Assembly: GCA_030549205.1 (NCBI GenBank)
Contig: JAUKTV010000003.1
Location: 1,860,001 to 1,924,000 of the forward strand
Direction of reading: 5' to 3'
Length of the DNA: 64,000 nucleotides
Origin: Apiosordaria backusii
Taxonomy: Eukaryota; Ascomycota; Sordariomycetes; Sordariales; Lasiosphaeriaceae
In this document: positions 44,765-55,163 of the stretch, in pieces
Layout: each line of letters begins with the position of its first letter
Numbering within the stretch: the stretch's first letter is position 1
Notes under the pieces: generated by a model
What the model saw: only the letters and a program-made list of their open reading frames with translations
The model's database searches: none
What the model was told of the DNA's origin: nothing
Program-made: the position numbers and the translations under genes

Positions 44765-45823
44765 ATGACATCGAAACAACAATCCGCTCAGACATCTCAA
44801 CCGCCAAACTCACGCCATCAGTCACAGGACGACATGGTGGAGGTTGGGCACGAAGATGAGAGCGACATCGAGGTTGAGGACATTACCGACCAGCCGGAGC
44901 CAGACACTCAGCAAGAAAATCTCCCAGACAGGACAAGGACTAGGAGCCCAGCATATGTTGCCCCCATTCCAAAGATTGGCAGTATTCCCAAAGTCTCGCC
45001 TGGAATCGCCCTATCACCTGAGCGACCAAAATTACCCCCCTTCGTGGGTTCTTTTCTGATGGGCAAGAAGGTGGATGAATATGGCGATATTGTAGATGAC
45101 CAAACCGGCCAGGTACTCGCCCGGGCTGGCGGTGACCTTCCCGAAATTGTCGGGCGAAAAGTCTCCAACCGAGATGGCGATATACTGGGAGACAATGGAG
45201 AACTTTTGGGCTATGTCGCCGACGTTGAGATCGAACGGAAAGGGAGCACTAGTCCACAATCACCACGTGCAGAGGCCCAGCCTCGCAGCTTATTGGACAT
45301 GATGCGAAAAGCCAATGCTTCCTTGATGGTTGACCACTTGGGCAACATCCTGGATCCAGCTGGCAATATCGTGGGAAAGTTCCACGACAACAACAACCCG
45401 CTTCACCGCAAGGAAAGAGAGGAGCAGGAGCTTCGAGAGCGGATTCAGCAACAAGCGGCGGCCGGGCCCTCGTCAGTGAGAAAGAAGAAGCAGGAGAAGA
45501 AGCCTGAGAAGGAAGACAAAGAAGGCCAAGAGGATGGAGCGGCAGAGGAGCAGGAAGAGCATCCGTCACCACCGCCAAAATCCCCCAAAAGAGAGCAACA
45601 GAAGCAGTCCCAGACCAAAGAGCAGGAACAGCCGAGGCCACCGAGGCGAACGGAGGAAGAGAGAAGGCAAAACGCGGAAGCCTGGAGAAAAGAGAACCCC
45701 AGTGAAAGCCCGTCCGATATCTTTCTGGATGTCAAGTCAACAAAGGAAGGGATTCAACTCACAATTCGAATTCCTACCGTTTTTGGTGGTCAGCAGATCA
45801 AGCCTAATATCTCGTTTTCTTAA
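44765..45823 (+). CDS. DUF3659 / LEA-like repeat protein (352 aa)
   Basis: A single exon beginning MTSKQQSAQTSQPPNSRHQS. After an acidic disordered head come DUF3659-type repeats around residues 100-220: GKKVDEYGDIVDDQTGQVLA, GRKVSNRDGDILGDNGELLG, VDHLGNILDPAGNIVGKFHD. The family pattern is G-x-V-x-x-x-G-D/N-I/V-x-D-x-x-G-x-x-I/L-G. A Lys/Glu-rich helix-forming region and Pro/Arg-rich segments follow, ending EGIQLTIRIP...IKPNISFS, which shows an alternating-hydrophobic pattern. Fungal DUF3659 proteins are sometimes called LEA-domain proteins and suspected of stress or septal roles; the function is unproven. The larger gene downstream carries the same repeats, so the two may be related by duplication. 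Confidence 0.78.
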   Translation: MTSKQQSAQTSQPPNSRHQSQDDMVEVGHEDESDIEVEDITDQPEPDTQQENLPDRTRTRSPAYVAPIPKIGSIPKVSPGIALSPERPKLPPFVGSFLMGKKVDEYGDIVDDQTGQVLARAGGDLPEIVGRKVSNRDGDILGDNGELLGYVADVEIERKGSTSPQSPRAEAQPRSLLDMMRKANASLMVDHLGNILDPAGNIVGKFHDNNNPLHRKEREEQELRERIQQQAAAGPSSVRKKKQEKKPEKEDKEGQEDGAAEEQEEHPSPPPKSPKREQQKQSQTKEQEQPRPPRRTEEERRQNAEAWRKENPSESPSDIFLDVKSTKEGIQLTIRIPTVFGGQQIKPNISFS

Positions 45824-47313
45824 TATATTGGGATCAGTCTTGCCGTCAAGAGGCATTGGATATGGAGTTGGGACGAAGTATTGAAGGAATAATGGGACCA
45901 GGTGCCCAGGTTATGATGCTGATGATATGTATGGACATGCACTTGCAGGGCCCGCGGGAAGGGTCCGGACAGTAGCGAGTTCGTCCCACAGTAGCGAAAG
46001 TCTCCAAGTATTTTCTTTCAAAGTTCCATGAAAAGCAGCTAGTGAGCCGTTATGCACGTGGAGGGGGTGGAACGAAGCTGGGGTCCTAGAATCCGGTTTT
46101 GGGGGCAGAAAACTCAAAGATCTTGAAACCCTGGCAAGTCCCAGCCCGTTCCGAGTTGCCAAACGGAACCGCCAGCGTTTTCGCTTCCTACTGTAGGTAA
46201 TCCACACGCTTACCCCCAGCTCTGGAAAGAAGGCCAGCCCTAGAAGGAAGCTGAGGACCACATGCTGGGTCATCATAACCCAAGGGCCAGCTGCACTAGG
46301 ATCCATATCCATGCAGCAAGACGAAACGGCGCATGCTCCAAGGGGTGAGCGAAGTAAAGTACACACCAGCCACTACGAGCACTCCTTCATGTCGGCTCGC
46401 ACGGTATCTCTCTCGCCACACCTAACGCTACTGGCCGTAAACACGGCAAGCCACCTCTGATCCAGCCACACCTTACCATGCCTGTGACACACAACAACCA
46501 ACTTCACCATCTCCGTCCAATCTGATGTTTTCCCACCAGTTCAACGACGCTTGTCGTCGTCCAATCCCAACGACAAGGACCTTCCCGATCCAGCCTTCGC
46601 TTCTCGATGACCCCGTGTTGGCCCAATGATGGAGTCCACTCGCCACACCTCCCACAGGCTGGGCAAAGCCGAAGCCACCGATACCGATCTGTCGATTCTC
46701 ACGCAAACCAGTGCCACAGCAGGATTTTGGTGTGGCTGATATGACGCGCAGTGTTGGAGCTGGCGTCCTCTCACAGCTCTTCTCCTTCACAAAATGAAGT
46801 CATCCCGAGCTGTCGAGGTGGGTGGGACGGCATCAGCTGGTTGTCTGAAGACAAGGAAACCAGCACTTGTCATTCTCTTTTTTTGTGCAAGTTCTTGCCC
46901 TAGTGGAAAGCTCACAGTGCATGAGGCTACTCCTTGGGTGCACTCACATTTGTGACGTAAAGTTGAAACGATGATGACGTCCAGGCAGATATTGAGCTTT
47001 CACTCAACCATCCCAAAGCTTGAAACCGCGCTGGTGGTTATCTCATGTCTGACGAGTGAGAAGAAGGTGAGTTAGACGCTGACAACATAAAAAGGTTCCG
47101 GCTAGTGCGTCGGTCTGGACTTTCTACCTACAGTAGTCTCTTTTTCTTGGACGAACCAAAGCAACGCAGATCTACATCATTTTGATATCACCGTACACTT
47201 ACCTTACATTCACCGAAATACACCTACCTACCTGAATTGCACACCGTAACTCACCTTGCACTTTCACCACCAAACCCTTTACAGCCATACCATACTATCC
47301 CACCACCATACCT
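45824..47313. other. Intergenic region between the two DUF3659 genes
   Basis: About 1.5 kb, no supported gene. The last 200 bases are rich in ACC/TACC and pyrimidines, typical of a strong fungal promoter and leader. Confidence 0.5.
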
Positions 47314-47607
47314 ACCTTACCAAACCCAACCTGGAACTCTCCCTTAACATATCGCTTCCCCTATCACCCCCGTCCACCACAACCACCCCCACTACAACAA
47401 CAAGCTTCACCACCGCCCCTACAAAGCCCCAAACCCAAGACCAACCACCACCACCACCATACCTTACCAAACCCAACCTGGAACTCTCCCTTAACATATC
47501 GCTTCCCCTACCACCCCCGTCCACCACAACCACCCCCACTACAACAACAAGCTTCACCACCGCCCCTACACAGCCCCAAACCCAAGACCAACCACTACCA
47601 CCACCCT
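47314..47607. repeat. Two-copy 147-bp tandem repeat upstream of the large LEA-like gene
   Basis: Copies 47314-47460 and 47461-47607 are nearly identical over the whole unit, with only a few substitutions. The period of 147 is divisible by three, so one frame stays open through both copies into the downstream coding region. It encodes a 49-residue unit containing KPNLELSLNISLPL and a Thr-rich stretch. It is either leader duplication or an N-terminal extension. Confidence 0.9.
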
Positions 47608-47615
47608 CCGCAAAA

Positions 47616-50600
47616 ATGTCCGACATCGCCAAAAAGACCCTCCCCCGCAAGAGCGGTTCCAAGAACAAAAAACAGCAACAACTTGAACAGGGACAACACC
47701 AAGAGGGACAGCAACAGGGACAGCAAGAAGTATCGACCCCCGAACAACCGGAGCAGCAGCACGTTCCCCGCTCCGCCCCCTCCCCTCCGGCTATTGACCT
47801 CCAGTTGAAGGAACAGAACAAGAACAGGGAAGAAGAGGAAGAGGATGACGGGGTTGTGACGACCTCAGGGACGGGGTTTGAGGAGGAGGAGGGCGAGGAG
47901 AGTGAAGAGGGGGAGAGTAGGGAGAGTGGGGGGTATACGCATTTGGAGAAGCCGAAGGAGAGTGAGGAAGAGGAGGGAGAGGGGATTCAGTTGGAGGATA
48001 AGGAACAGGGTGAGAAAGGGGAGAAGGAGGAGGGGGATCTGAGAAGCTAGAGGAGGCAAAGGGTGAGAAGCAGGAGCAGGAGGAGGAGCAGTCTAAGAAG
48101 TCAGACGACAAGGAAGAGTTGGAGGAGGTTGAACCCAAGGCTATTTCTGAGAAGTCTGAGCAGGAGGGTGATGATAACAAGACTGAGACGGAGGCTGGGG
48201 AGGTGGAGGAGTTGAAGACTGCTCCTTCTGAACAGGCTGAGGGGATCAAGGGCGCTACTTCTGAGAAGGCTGCTCCCTCGGACAAGGCTGAGGATATCAA
48301 GGGTGCTGTTTCTGAGAAGGCTGCCCCCTCTGACAAGGCTGAGGAAGAAGAGGCCAGTGTCAAGTCCCCGGGCGCAGACAAGATCTCCGAGGCGCCGTCG
48401 GGCTTGACGGAGCTAGCCAAGAAGGCGTTTGATCAGGCGAGCGAGAACCAGCCTACTGATGAGGCGAGGGATGAGTTTTTGAAGAGTGCAAAGGGGGAGG
48501 AGGGTGTTGAGGGTGGTTCGGCTAAGGCGTCTGAGGCTAAGAGCGAGACTGCTGAGAAGGCTAGCTCTGGGAAGCCGGATGTTGAGGGTGTTGAGGCCAA
48601 GACTGAGGAGGCTACGTCAGAGAAGCCGGATGTCGAGGGTCTTGATACTAAGACTGTCAGTGACAAGGCTGAGCAACAAACTGACAGAGCCCCCTCAACC
48701 ATTGGCACCGAGCAGCAACAGCCTGATGTCGAGCAACAAACCGAGAAAGCTCCCTCGGCTATTGGTACTGAACAGCAGCAGCCTGATGTTGAACAACAGA
48801 CCGACAAGGCTCCCTCAGCTATTGGCACCGAGCAGCAAACCGAGAAGGCTCCCTCAGCCATTGGCACCGAGCAGCAACAGCCCGACGTCGAGCAACAAAC
48901 CGGCAAAGCCCCCTCGGCTATTGGTACTGAACAGCAGCAGCCTGATGTTGAACAACAGACCGACAAGGCTCCCTCAGCTATTGGCACCGAGCAGCAAACC
49001 GAGAAGGCTCCCTCAGCCATTGGCACCGAGCAGCAACAGCCTGATGTCGAGCAACAAACCGAGAAAGCTCCCTCCGCCATTGGTACCGAACAGACCCACC
49101 CCGAGGCTGGCGAGCCCGCAGAAGAACAAATCCAAGAAGGCCAATCCCAAATCCAGGACTTTTCCCAGTCCCAAGTCCAGCCCGAAGGCACTGTTCAAGA
49201 AGGCACTGTCCAAGAAGGCACCATCCAAGAAGGCCAAACCGCAGGAACCACAACCCAAGAATACCAACCCGAAGGCACCATCCAAGAAGAGGCACCCCAA
49301 GGCGTCGAAGCCGGCGAAGGCTCCACCGTCGCCGAGCAACTCGACTTTTCCATCCTCAAGAACGGCGTCGTCAACAAAGGCGGCAACGTCATTTCCGACG
49401 GGAAACTTGTCGGCCGGGTTGTTTCTGGCATCCTTCAATACCTCATCGGGAAGAAGGTTGACGAAAACGGGGACATCTGGTCTGATAACGGCAGGATCAT
49501 CGGCAAGGCCGAGCCGATTGGTGACTCAGAGAAGGATGATATGATGAGGGAGCCTGCGCCGTTTGAGTCGTTCCCTGATGCGGTTGTTGATGGGAATGGG
49601 ATGGTGGTGTCGAATGGGGAGTGGGTAGGTAAGATTATTGAGGGGGATGTCAAGACGCTCAGAGGGAAGCAGGTGGACGCGGATGGAGATGTTCTTGACA
49701 AGGCGGGGAATGTGATTGGAAAGGCGGAGAGGTGGGAGCCGGAGCCGGAGGAGGAGGAGGAGGTGAAGGAGGTGAATAATAGCTTGCTGGCTGGGAAGAG
49801 AGTGAATAAGGCGGGGAATGTGGTTGATTCGAGCGGGGTTATCTATGGCAGGGTTGTGGAGGGGGACCCGAAGAGGATGATTGGGAGGATGTGTGATAGG
49901 AATGGGAATATTCTGAGTGAGAGTGGTGATGTTTTGGGCAAGGCGGAGTTGGTTAGTGAAGGAGAGCGGGAGGGGAGCAAGGAGGGGCCGTTTGCTGAGT
50001 TGGAGGGGTGCACTGTTGCCAAGGATGGCACTGTTGTTACCCCGTCTGGCGATATCGTCGGTAGGCTGGTGAAGGGAGAGGGCAAGGTGTTGTTTGGAAG
50101 AGCCGTCGATGAAGATGGCGATGTGGTCGACAAGAACGGCAATGTCATCGGCAAGGCTGAACGTTGGGAGCCTGAGGAGGTTGAGAAGCCTAAGAACCCC
50201 ATGTCTGGCCGCAAGGTCAACAAGGAGGGCAATGTCATTGATGCCGAGGGAAACCTCATTGGCAAGCTGACTTTTGGAGATCTCCAGATCTGTATAGGCA
50301 AGGAGATTGATGATGATGGTGATGTGGTTGACCACAAGGGCATTGTCATCGGCCATTGCTCGCTCCTTGAAGATATCCCCGAGGTCAAGGATGAGGAGAC
50401 CCCTGAGGAGAAGGCGAAGAGAGAGCAACTTGAGAACGACAAGAAACTGGCTATTCAGATGTCGGCCTGCATTTCCCAATGCCTTGACAAGATCAGACCT
50501 ATCTGCAAGTTGATCACCGAGGTGAGTGTTCCTACCAGTCAATGACCAATTATGAAGTGTCACTAACACCATGGCAGAAAATCGACAAAGCAGAGCGCAC

Positions 50601-51195
50601 GCCTGAAGATGAGCGCGACGAAGAGGAGCTCGTCAATGAGGTCCGTCCATTGATCGAAGAAGGCGGCCGTATCTTGAGTGAGGCGCAAGGCATCATCAAG
50701 GGTCTTGACCCTGATGGCCGTATCGCGGCCAACGCCAAGTACAAGACTGCTGCTCGTGAAGCTACTCCTGAAGAGTACCACCTCGCCGACCTGCTCAAGG
50801 ACCTCACTGGCGATGTCACTCAGACCATCGAGAATGCCAAGCGCAAACTCGAGGACATGCCTCATGCGAAGAAGGAGCTGAACCCTCTGTGGGGTCTTCT
50901 CAACGAGCCTCTGTTCCAGATCCTCGCTGCTGTTGGGTTGTTGTTGAGTGGTGTGCTCAACCTCGTTGGCAGATTGGTAAGTTCCCCGCGGTCCAGTCAA
51001 AACGCAAGAAGCAACGTGCTAACACTAGTATAGCTGAGTGGTCTTGGATTGGGAGGACTAATTGACGGGTTGCTTGGAACACTAGGCTTGAACCGTGTCC
51101 TTGAAGGATTGGGTCTTGGGTCTTTGACCAAGAGTCTCAAGGGGGATGGCAAGAAGAAGAAGGGTGGTCTTTTGAGTGGTGTTTTGGGTGGTTAA
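47616..51195 (+). CDS. Large LEA-like DUF3659 repeat protein (about 1141 aa, 4 exons; one frame junction uncertain)
   Basis: Model: 47616-48009, 48051-50521, 50578-50976, 51034-51195. Introns 3 (50522-50577) and 4 (50977-51033) are clear GTGAGT/GTAAGT..AG. The first junction is doubtful: the frame changes near 48040, solvable by a 41-nt intron (GTGAGA..GCTAG) or by one G missing from a run of five. Protein order: Lys/Gln-rich head MSDIAKKTLPRKSGSKNKK, acidic and Lys/Glu-rich disordered region, tandem APSAIGTEQQ repeats, and five DUF3659 repeats (for example GKKVDENGDIWSDNGRIIGK; GRAVDEDGDVVDKNGNVIGK). A helical domain with conserved CISQCLDKIRPICKLI follows, and a hydrophobic Gly/Leu tail (LLLSGVLNLVGRL, LGLGGLIDGLLGTLGLNRVL) may associate with membranes. 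An alternative start lies at 47256 through the 147-bp repeat. The function is unknown. Confidence 0.75.
48671..49101 (+). repeat. Tandem 60/39-bp repeats with a 159-bp higher-order unit
   Basis: Eight units encode EQQT(D/E/G)KAPSAIGT, most followed by EQQQPDV; unit lengths are 60 or 39 bases. The order 60-39-60 (48731-48889) is duplicated almost base-for-base as 48890-49048, a higher-order repeat. It lies within the disordered part of the LEA-like protein. Confidence 0.92.
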
Positions 51196-52791
51196 GCTAC
51201 GTGGTTCGCGTGGTGATTTCTCATGATGAATGACTTGTATTTCTTTTCTATTGTTTTTTTTTGGTACGTTGGGTTATGTTTGTAATTTGTAACGATATCG
51301 GCCAGCGGGAATAGTCTGGGTACACAGCTGAGAACGAAATAGGAAATGTTACTTACACAGCGAGCATCATGTCTGAGAGAGTTCTGAGGCTAGTTTCTTG
51401 CCAAGATGACACCCACTCAGCGTAGCATCCGAATTGATGCCAGAGACAGCATTCTAGCTCCAAATCTGAAGGCGGCCAGCTTTCGTGCACGTGGAAGCCA
51501 GCTCGGGAAACAGTCTCCGCTTGTCCTATTGCTGTCCCGTAGCGTTGCAGTGAGCAATCGGATGGCAGCTGCAGTCGTCAGTTGATCGTCGCATGGTGTT
51601 CGCGAGCTGGTTGTCAGAAAACAAGGCGACGTGCTGTTCTTTCCCAGAGTTGGACGTGTTGACAAGCCACAGGGTAACGGCGAACCCAATCTGCATATTG
51701 AATGAAGTCAGAGGCGGCCGGCCGTTGCGACTGTCGGCTGTGAAGCTGAATACCCGGCTGAAAACAAGGTGGTGGGGCCGACCACCGGCGCAGGGCTGTG
51801 ACTTTGACAACTGGAATGGACCCCGCCCCGCCTTGGCGTCATCCATCGACCGGATCTTTGGAACTAGTAACGAAATGTCCGTTCGGCCGGTCGCCCTCTT
51901 CACCATCTGGTCGCTGAGGTTTGGTTAGATGTATCTGGATTCGAGTATCTGTACACTAACGCGCCCCGAGAATATCAGGACAATAATCGGCCCATCGGGT
52001 TGCTGTTGTGTGTTACAGTGTCGCGCTGTGTGTGTTGCTCACAGGAGAAACACTTAATTGACAGGGTCTGATTGGACGGACCTGCAGACCGGCACGCAGG
52101 ACGCTTCCCCGCAAAACTTGAATTCCTCGGCCACCAAGGTCCACGGTGCCATGGTGTCACCCCCCAGCCAAGGTGAATAGGACGAATTGATCGTGTGATG
52201 CATGATAATTCATAGAGGAAGTTTCGAAACACAATATGATGTCCCAGGAAGGCGCCGAGGGCAAAAGAGGAAACAGCACTGGGCGTAAAACAGATTCTAG
52301 TGTAAACCAAAAAGCAGGTGAAAGGGTCCAGGCTCCGAGTCCCGCCTGCCGGTGGCCATGTGCGCTAGCCGTCGTAGCAAATCGGCGCTCCAGGGTAGTT
52401 CCGACATCGCCACTGGGGGCCACAAAGCGGTCCGTGCCAGGCTGTAGTCACTCTTGTACCCCACAATCGACGGTCAAAAATTTGAGATTCAACGACTCAT
52501 ACCACTCCGATTGATGGTTCCCGCCAAGGACAGGGTTTCTTTCTTTCAAAACCACCACGTCCGCCTCCAACAAGATCCATTGACTCCTCGGCTCTTCGTA
52601 CGGAACCTTGCGATCTCGCGAATTGCTGTTTAATAGCCACTTCTCGCTATTGCAGCCAGATTCCCTATTTCTATTCCTATTTCTGCCACCCTCTTACCTA
52701 GGTGTGCCCTACTAGTTCACACCTCGCCTCCTCCCACTCTCTGCTCTCCGCCCTTCGCTCTCTTTCCGGTCTTTCACAGTCTCCTTTCGTG
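51196..52791. other. Intergenic region, promoter of ILV2
   Basis: About 1.6 kb, no supported gene. The 250 bases before ILV2 are pyrimidine-rich. A TGACTC box lies at 52581. Confidence 0.5.
52581..52586 (+). promoter_or_regulatory. TGACTC (CPC1/Gcn4-type) box upstream of ILV2
   Basis: TGACTC (context CATTGACTCCTC) lies 206 bases before the ILV2 ATG. General amino-acid control factors (Gcn4 in yeast, CPC1 in Neurospora) bind this core, and ILV genes are known targets. Occupancy is inferred. Confidence 0.4.
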
Positions 52792-55163
52792 ATGATCCGT
52801 CAAACCAGCCGCGCCCTCAAGGCGCTGGCCGAGATCCGGCCTGGCCAACAACGAATTGCTTCTCTCACACAAAAGGCTTCCGCCATCAAAGGTGTCCGCA
52901 ATGGACCATCAGATCTTAGGAATCAGTCCACGTCGGCCGCCGCGAAGGTGCCTGCCGCGTAGGTTCTCCCCATTGCGATCCTCCAGTGTTGTAGTCATAC
53001 TATATAGTGACTCACCACCACCACTATAAATACACAATGGCTAATATCGTCAAACAAACAGTGACGTACGAGCGAAGCCCGCCCAATCATTCAACTCCGA
53101 GCCCAACCATGTTCAACCTCTGGTTAACTCCCGTAAGAACGATGTCGACGAGTCGTATGTCTCCCTTCCTAGGACACTGTTAGTTGTCTATGTATATATA
53201 TGCATAGCTAACAAGAAACGCGCTACAGGTTTATTGGCAAGACCGGTGGTGAAATCTTCCATGAGATGATGCTCAGACACGGTGTCAAGCACATTTGTAC
53301 GTCTTCGCTCTACAAGCCCGGACTTACACAGCTGGCTAACCAGTTACAGTCGGCTACCCTGGCGGCGCTATTCTCCCTGTGTTCGATGCCATCTACAACT
53401 CGCCACATTTCGATTTCATTCTTCCTAGACACGAACAGGGCGCTGGTCACATGGCCGAGGGCTATGCCCGCGCTTCTGGCAAGCCCGGTGTCGTTTTGGT
53501 GACGTCTGGTCCTGGTGCCACCAACGTCGTGACTCCTATGGCCGATGCGCTTGCCGACGGTACCCCAATGGTTGTCTTCACCGGCCAGGTGGTGACTACT
53601 GCCATTGGTAGCGATGCGTTCCAGGAAGCCGACGTTGTTGGCATCTCCCGTGCCTGCACCAAGTGGAACGTGATGGTGAAGAACGTGGCCGAGCTGCCAC
53701 AGAGAATCAACGAGGCTTTCGAAATTGCCACCAGCGGAAGACCTGGCCCCGTGCTGGTAGATCTCCCGAAGGATGTGACGGCTGGTGTTCTGCGGCGTGC
53801 TATTCCCACCGCTCCCGCCATCCCGTCTCTTCCTAGTGCTGCATCCCGGGCTGCCCTCGAGGTCAGCAAGAAGCAGCTGGAGTCTTCCATTCAGCGTGTT
53901 GCTCACTTGGTAAACATTGCTAAGAAGCCTGTTATCTACGCCGGCCAGGGTGCGATCAGCTCGGAGCGGGGTGTTGAGCTCCTGAGAGAGCTCGCCAACA
54001 AGGCTTCTATCCCCGTCACAACCACTCTTCACGGCCTTGGTGCCTTTGACGAGTTGGATGAGAAGTCACTTCACATGCTCGGCATGCACGGCTCTGCCTA
54101 TGCCAACATGTCCATGCAAGAAGCAGACCTGATCATTGCTCTTGGTGGCCGGTTCGATGACCGTGTGACTGGTAGCATCGCCAAGTTTGCCCCGGCTGCT
54201 AAGGCTGCGGCGAAGGAGAATCGCGGAGGTATCATTCACTTCGAGATCCTTCCCAAGAACATCAACAAGGTCGTGCAGGCTACTGAAGCTATTGAGGGCG
54301 ATCTTGGCAAGAACCTTGACTTGCTCCTTCCCAAGGTCGAAAGCAAGTCCATGGCCGACAGAAAGGAATGGTTTGACCAGATTAACGAATGGAAGAAGAA
54401 GTGGCCCCTCTCTGACTACGAGCGTGCTGCTCGTGAGGGCCTGATCAAGCCTCAGACACTGATTGAGGAGCTCAGCAACCTCACAGCCGACCGCAAAGAG
54501 AAGACCTACATCACCACTGGTGTCGGTCAGCATCAAATGTGGGCAGCTCAGCACTTCCGCTGGAGACATCCCCGCACTATGATCACCTCTGGTGGTCTTG
54601 GTACCATGGGTTACGGTCTGCCGGCCGCCATCGGCGCCAAGGTGGCTAAGCCAGATGCCCTTGTCATCGACATTGACGGTGATGCCTCTTTCGGCATGAC
54701 TCTCACTGAGCTCTCCACGGCAGCTCAGTTCAACATTGGCGTCAAGATCATTGTTCTGAACAACGAGGAGCAGGGCATGGTGACACAATGGCAGAACCTC
54801 TTCTACGAGGACCGCTACTCCCACACCCATCAGAAGAATCCCGATTTTATGAAGCTCGCCGATGCCATGGGCATCCAACACAGGCGGCTGATCAAGCCCG
54901 ACGATACCCGGGAAGCTCTCAAGTGGCTGATCGAGACTGATGGCCCAGCCCTGCTCGAGGTTGTGACCGACAAGAAGGTTCCCGTTCTTCCCATGGTTCC
55001 TGGTGGTTCCGCCCTTCACGAATTCATCACATATGACGGTGGTATGTATCCGCTTCTGTTTCCCTCATAGCCAAGCAAGATAACATTACTGACATACACA
55101 ACAGTCAAGGATCTGGCGAGAAGAGAGCTGATGCGCCAGCGCACCTGCGGCCTTCACGGCTAA
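52792..55163 (+). CDS. ILV2: Acetolactate (acetohydroxyacid) synthase catalytic subunit, mitochondrial (692 aa, 5 exons)
   Basis: Exons are 52792-52958, 53062-53154, 53229-53296, 53350-55041 and 55105-55163; every border is GT..AG and the frame stays open. The enzyme condenses two pyruvates, or pyruvate with 2-oxobutyrate, in the first common step of valine, leucine and isoleucine synthesis in mitochondria, using TPP, Mg and FAD. The N-terminus MIRQTSRALKALAEIRPGQQ is a basic mitochondrial presequence. Motifs: FGYPGGAILPVFDAIY (formed across intron 3), catalytic Glu in RHEQGAGHMAEGYARASGKP, VLVDLPKDV, GLGTMGYGLPAAIGAK, and the TPP-binding GDASFGMTLTEL...VLNNEEQGM. The C-terminus RRELMRQRTCGLHG, created by the last short exon, matches fungal ILV2. 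The protein is complete and intact. Confidence 0.97.

Noticed and set aside
47314..47607. 147-bp period interpreted as nucleosome-related
   Set aside because: Two copies only; the match to nucleosomal DNA length is most simply chance, and the multiple-of-three explanation is more useful.
49526..50572. 348-codon antisense ORF opposite the LEA-like gene
   Set aside because: The repetitive sense sequence keeps the opposite frame open; low-complexity product without recognisable features.
54066..55019. 317-codon antisense ORF opposite ILV2
   Set aside because: A shadow of the strongly codon-biased ILV2 exon 4; its residues match no family.
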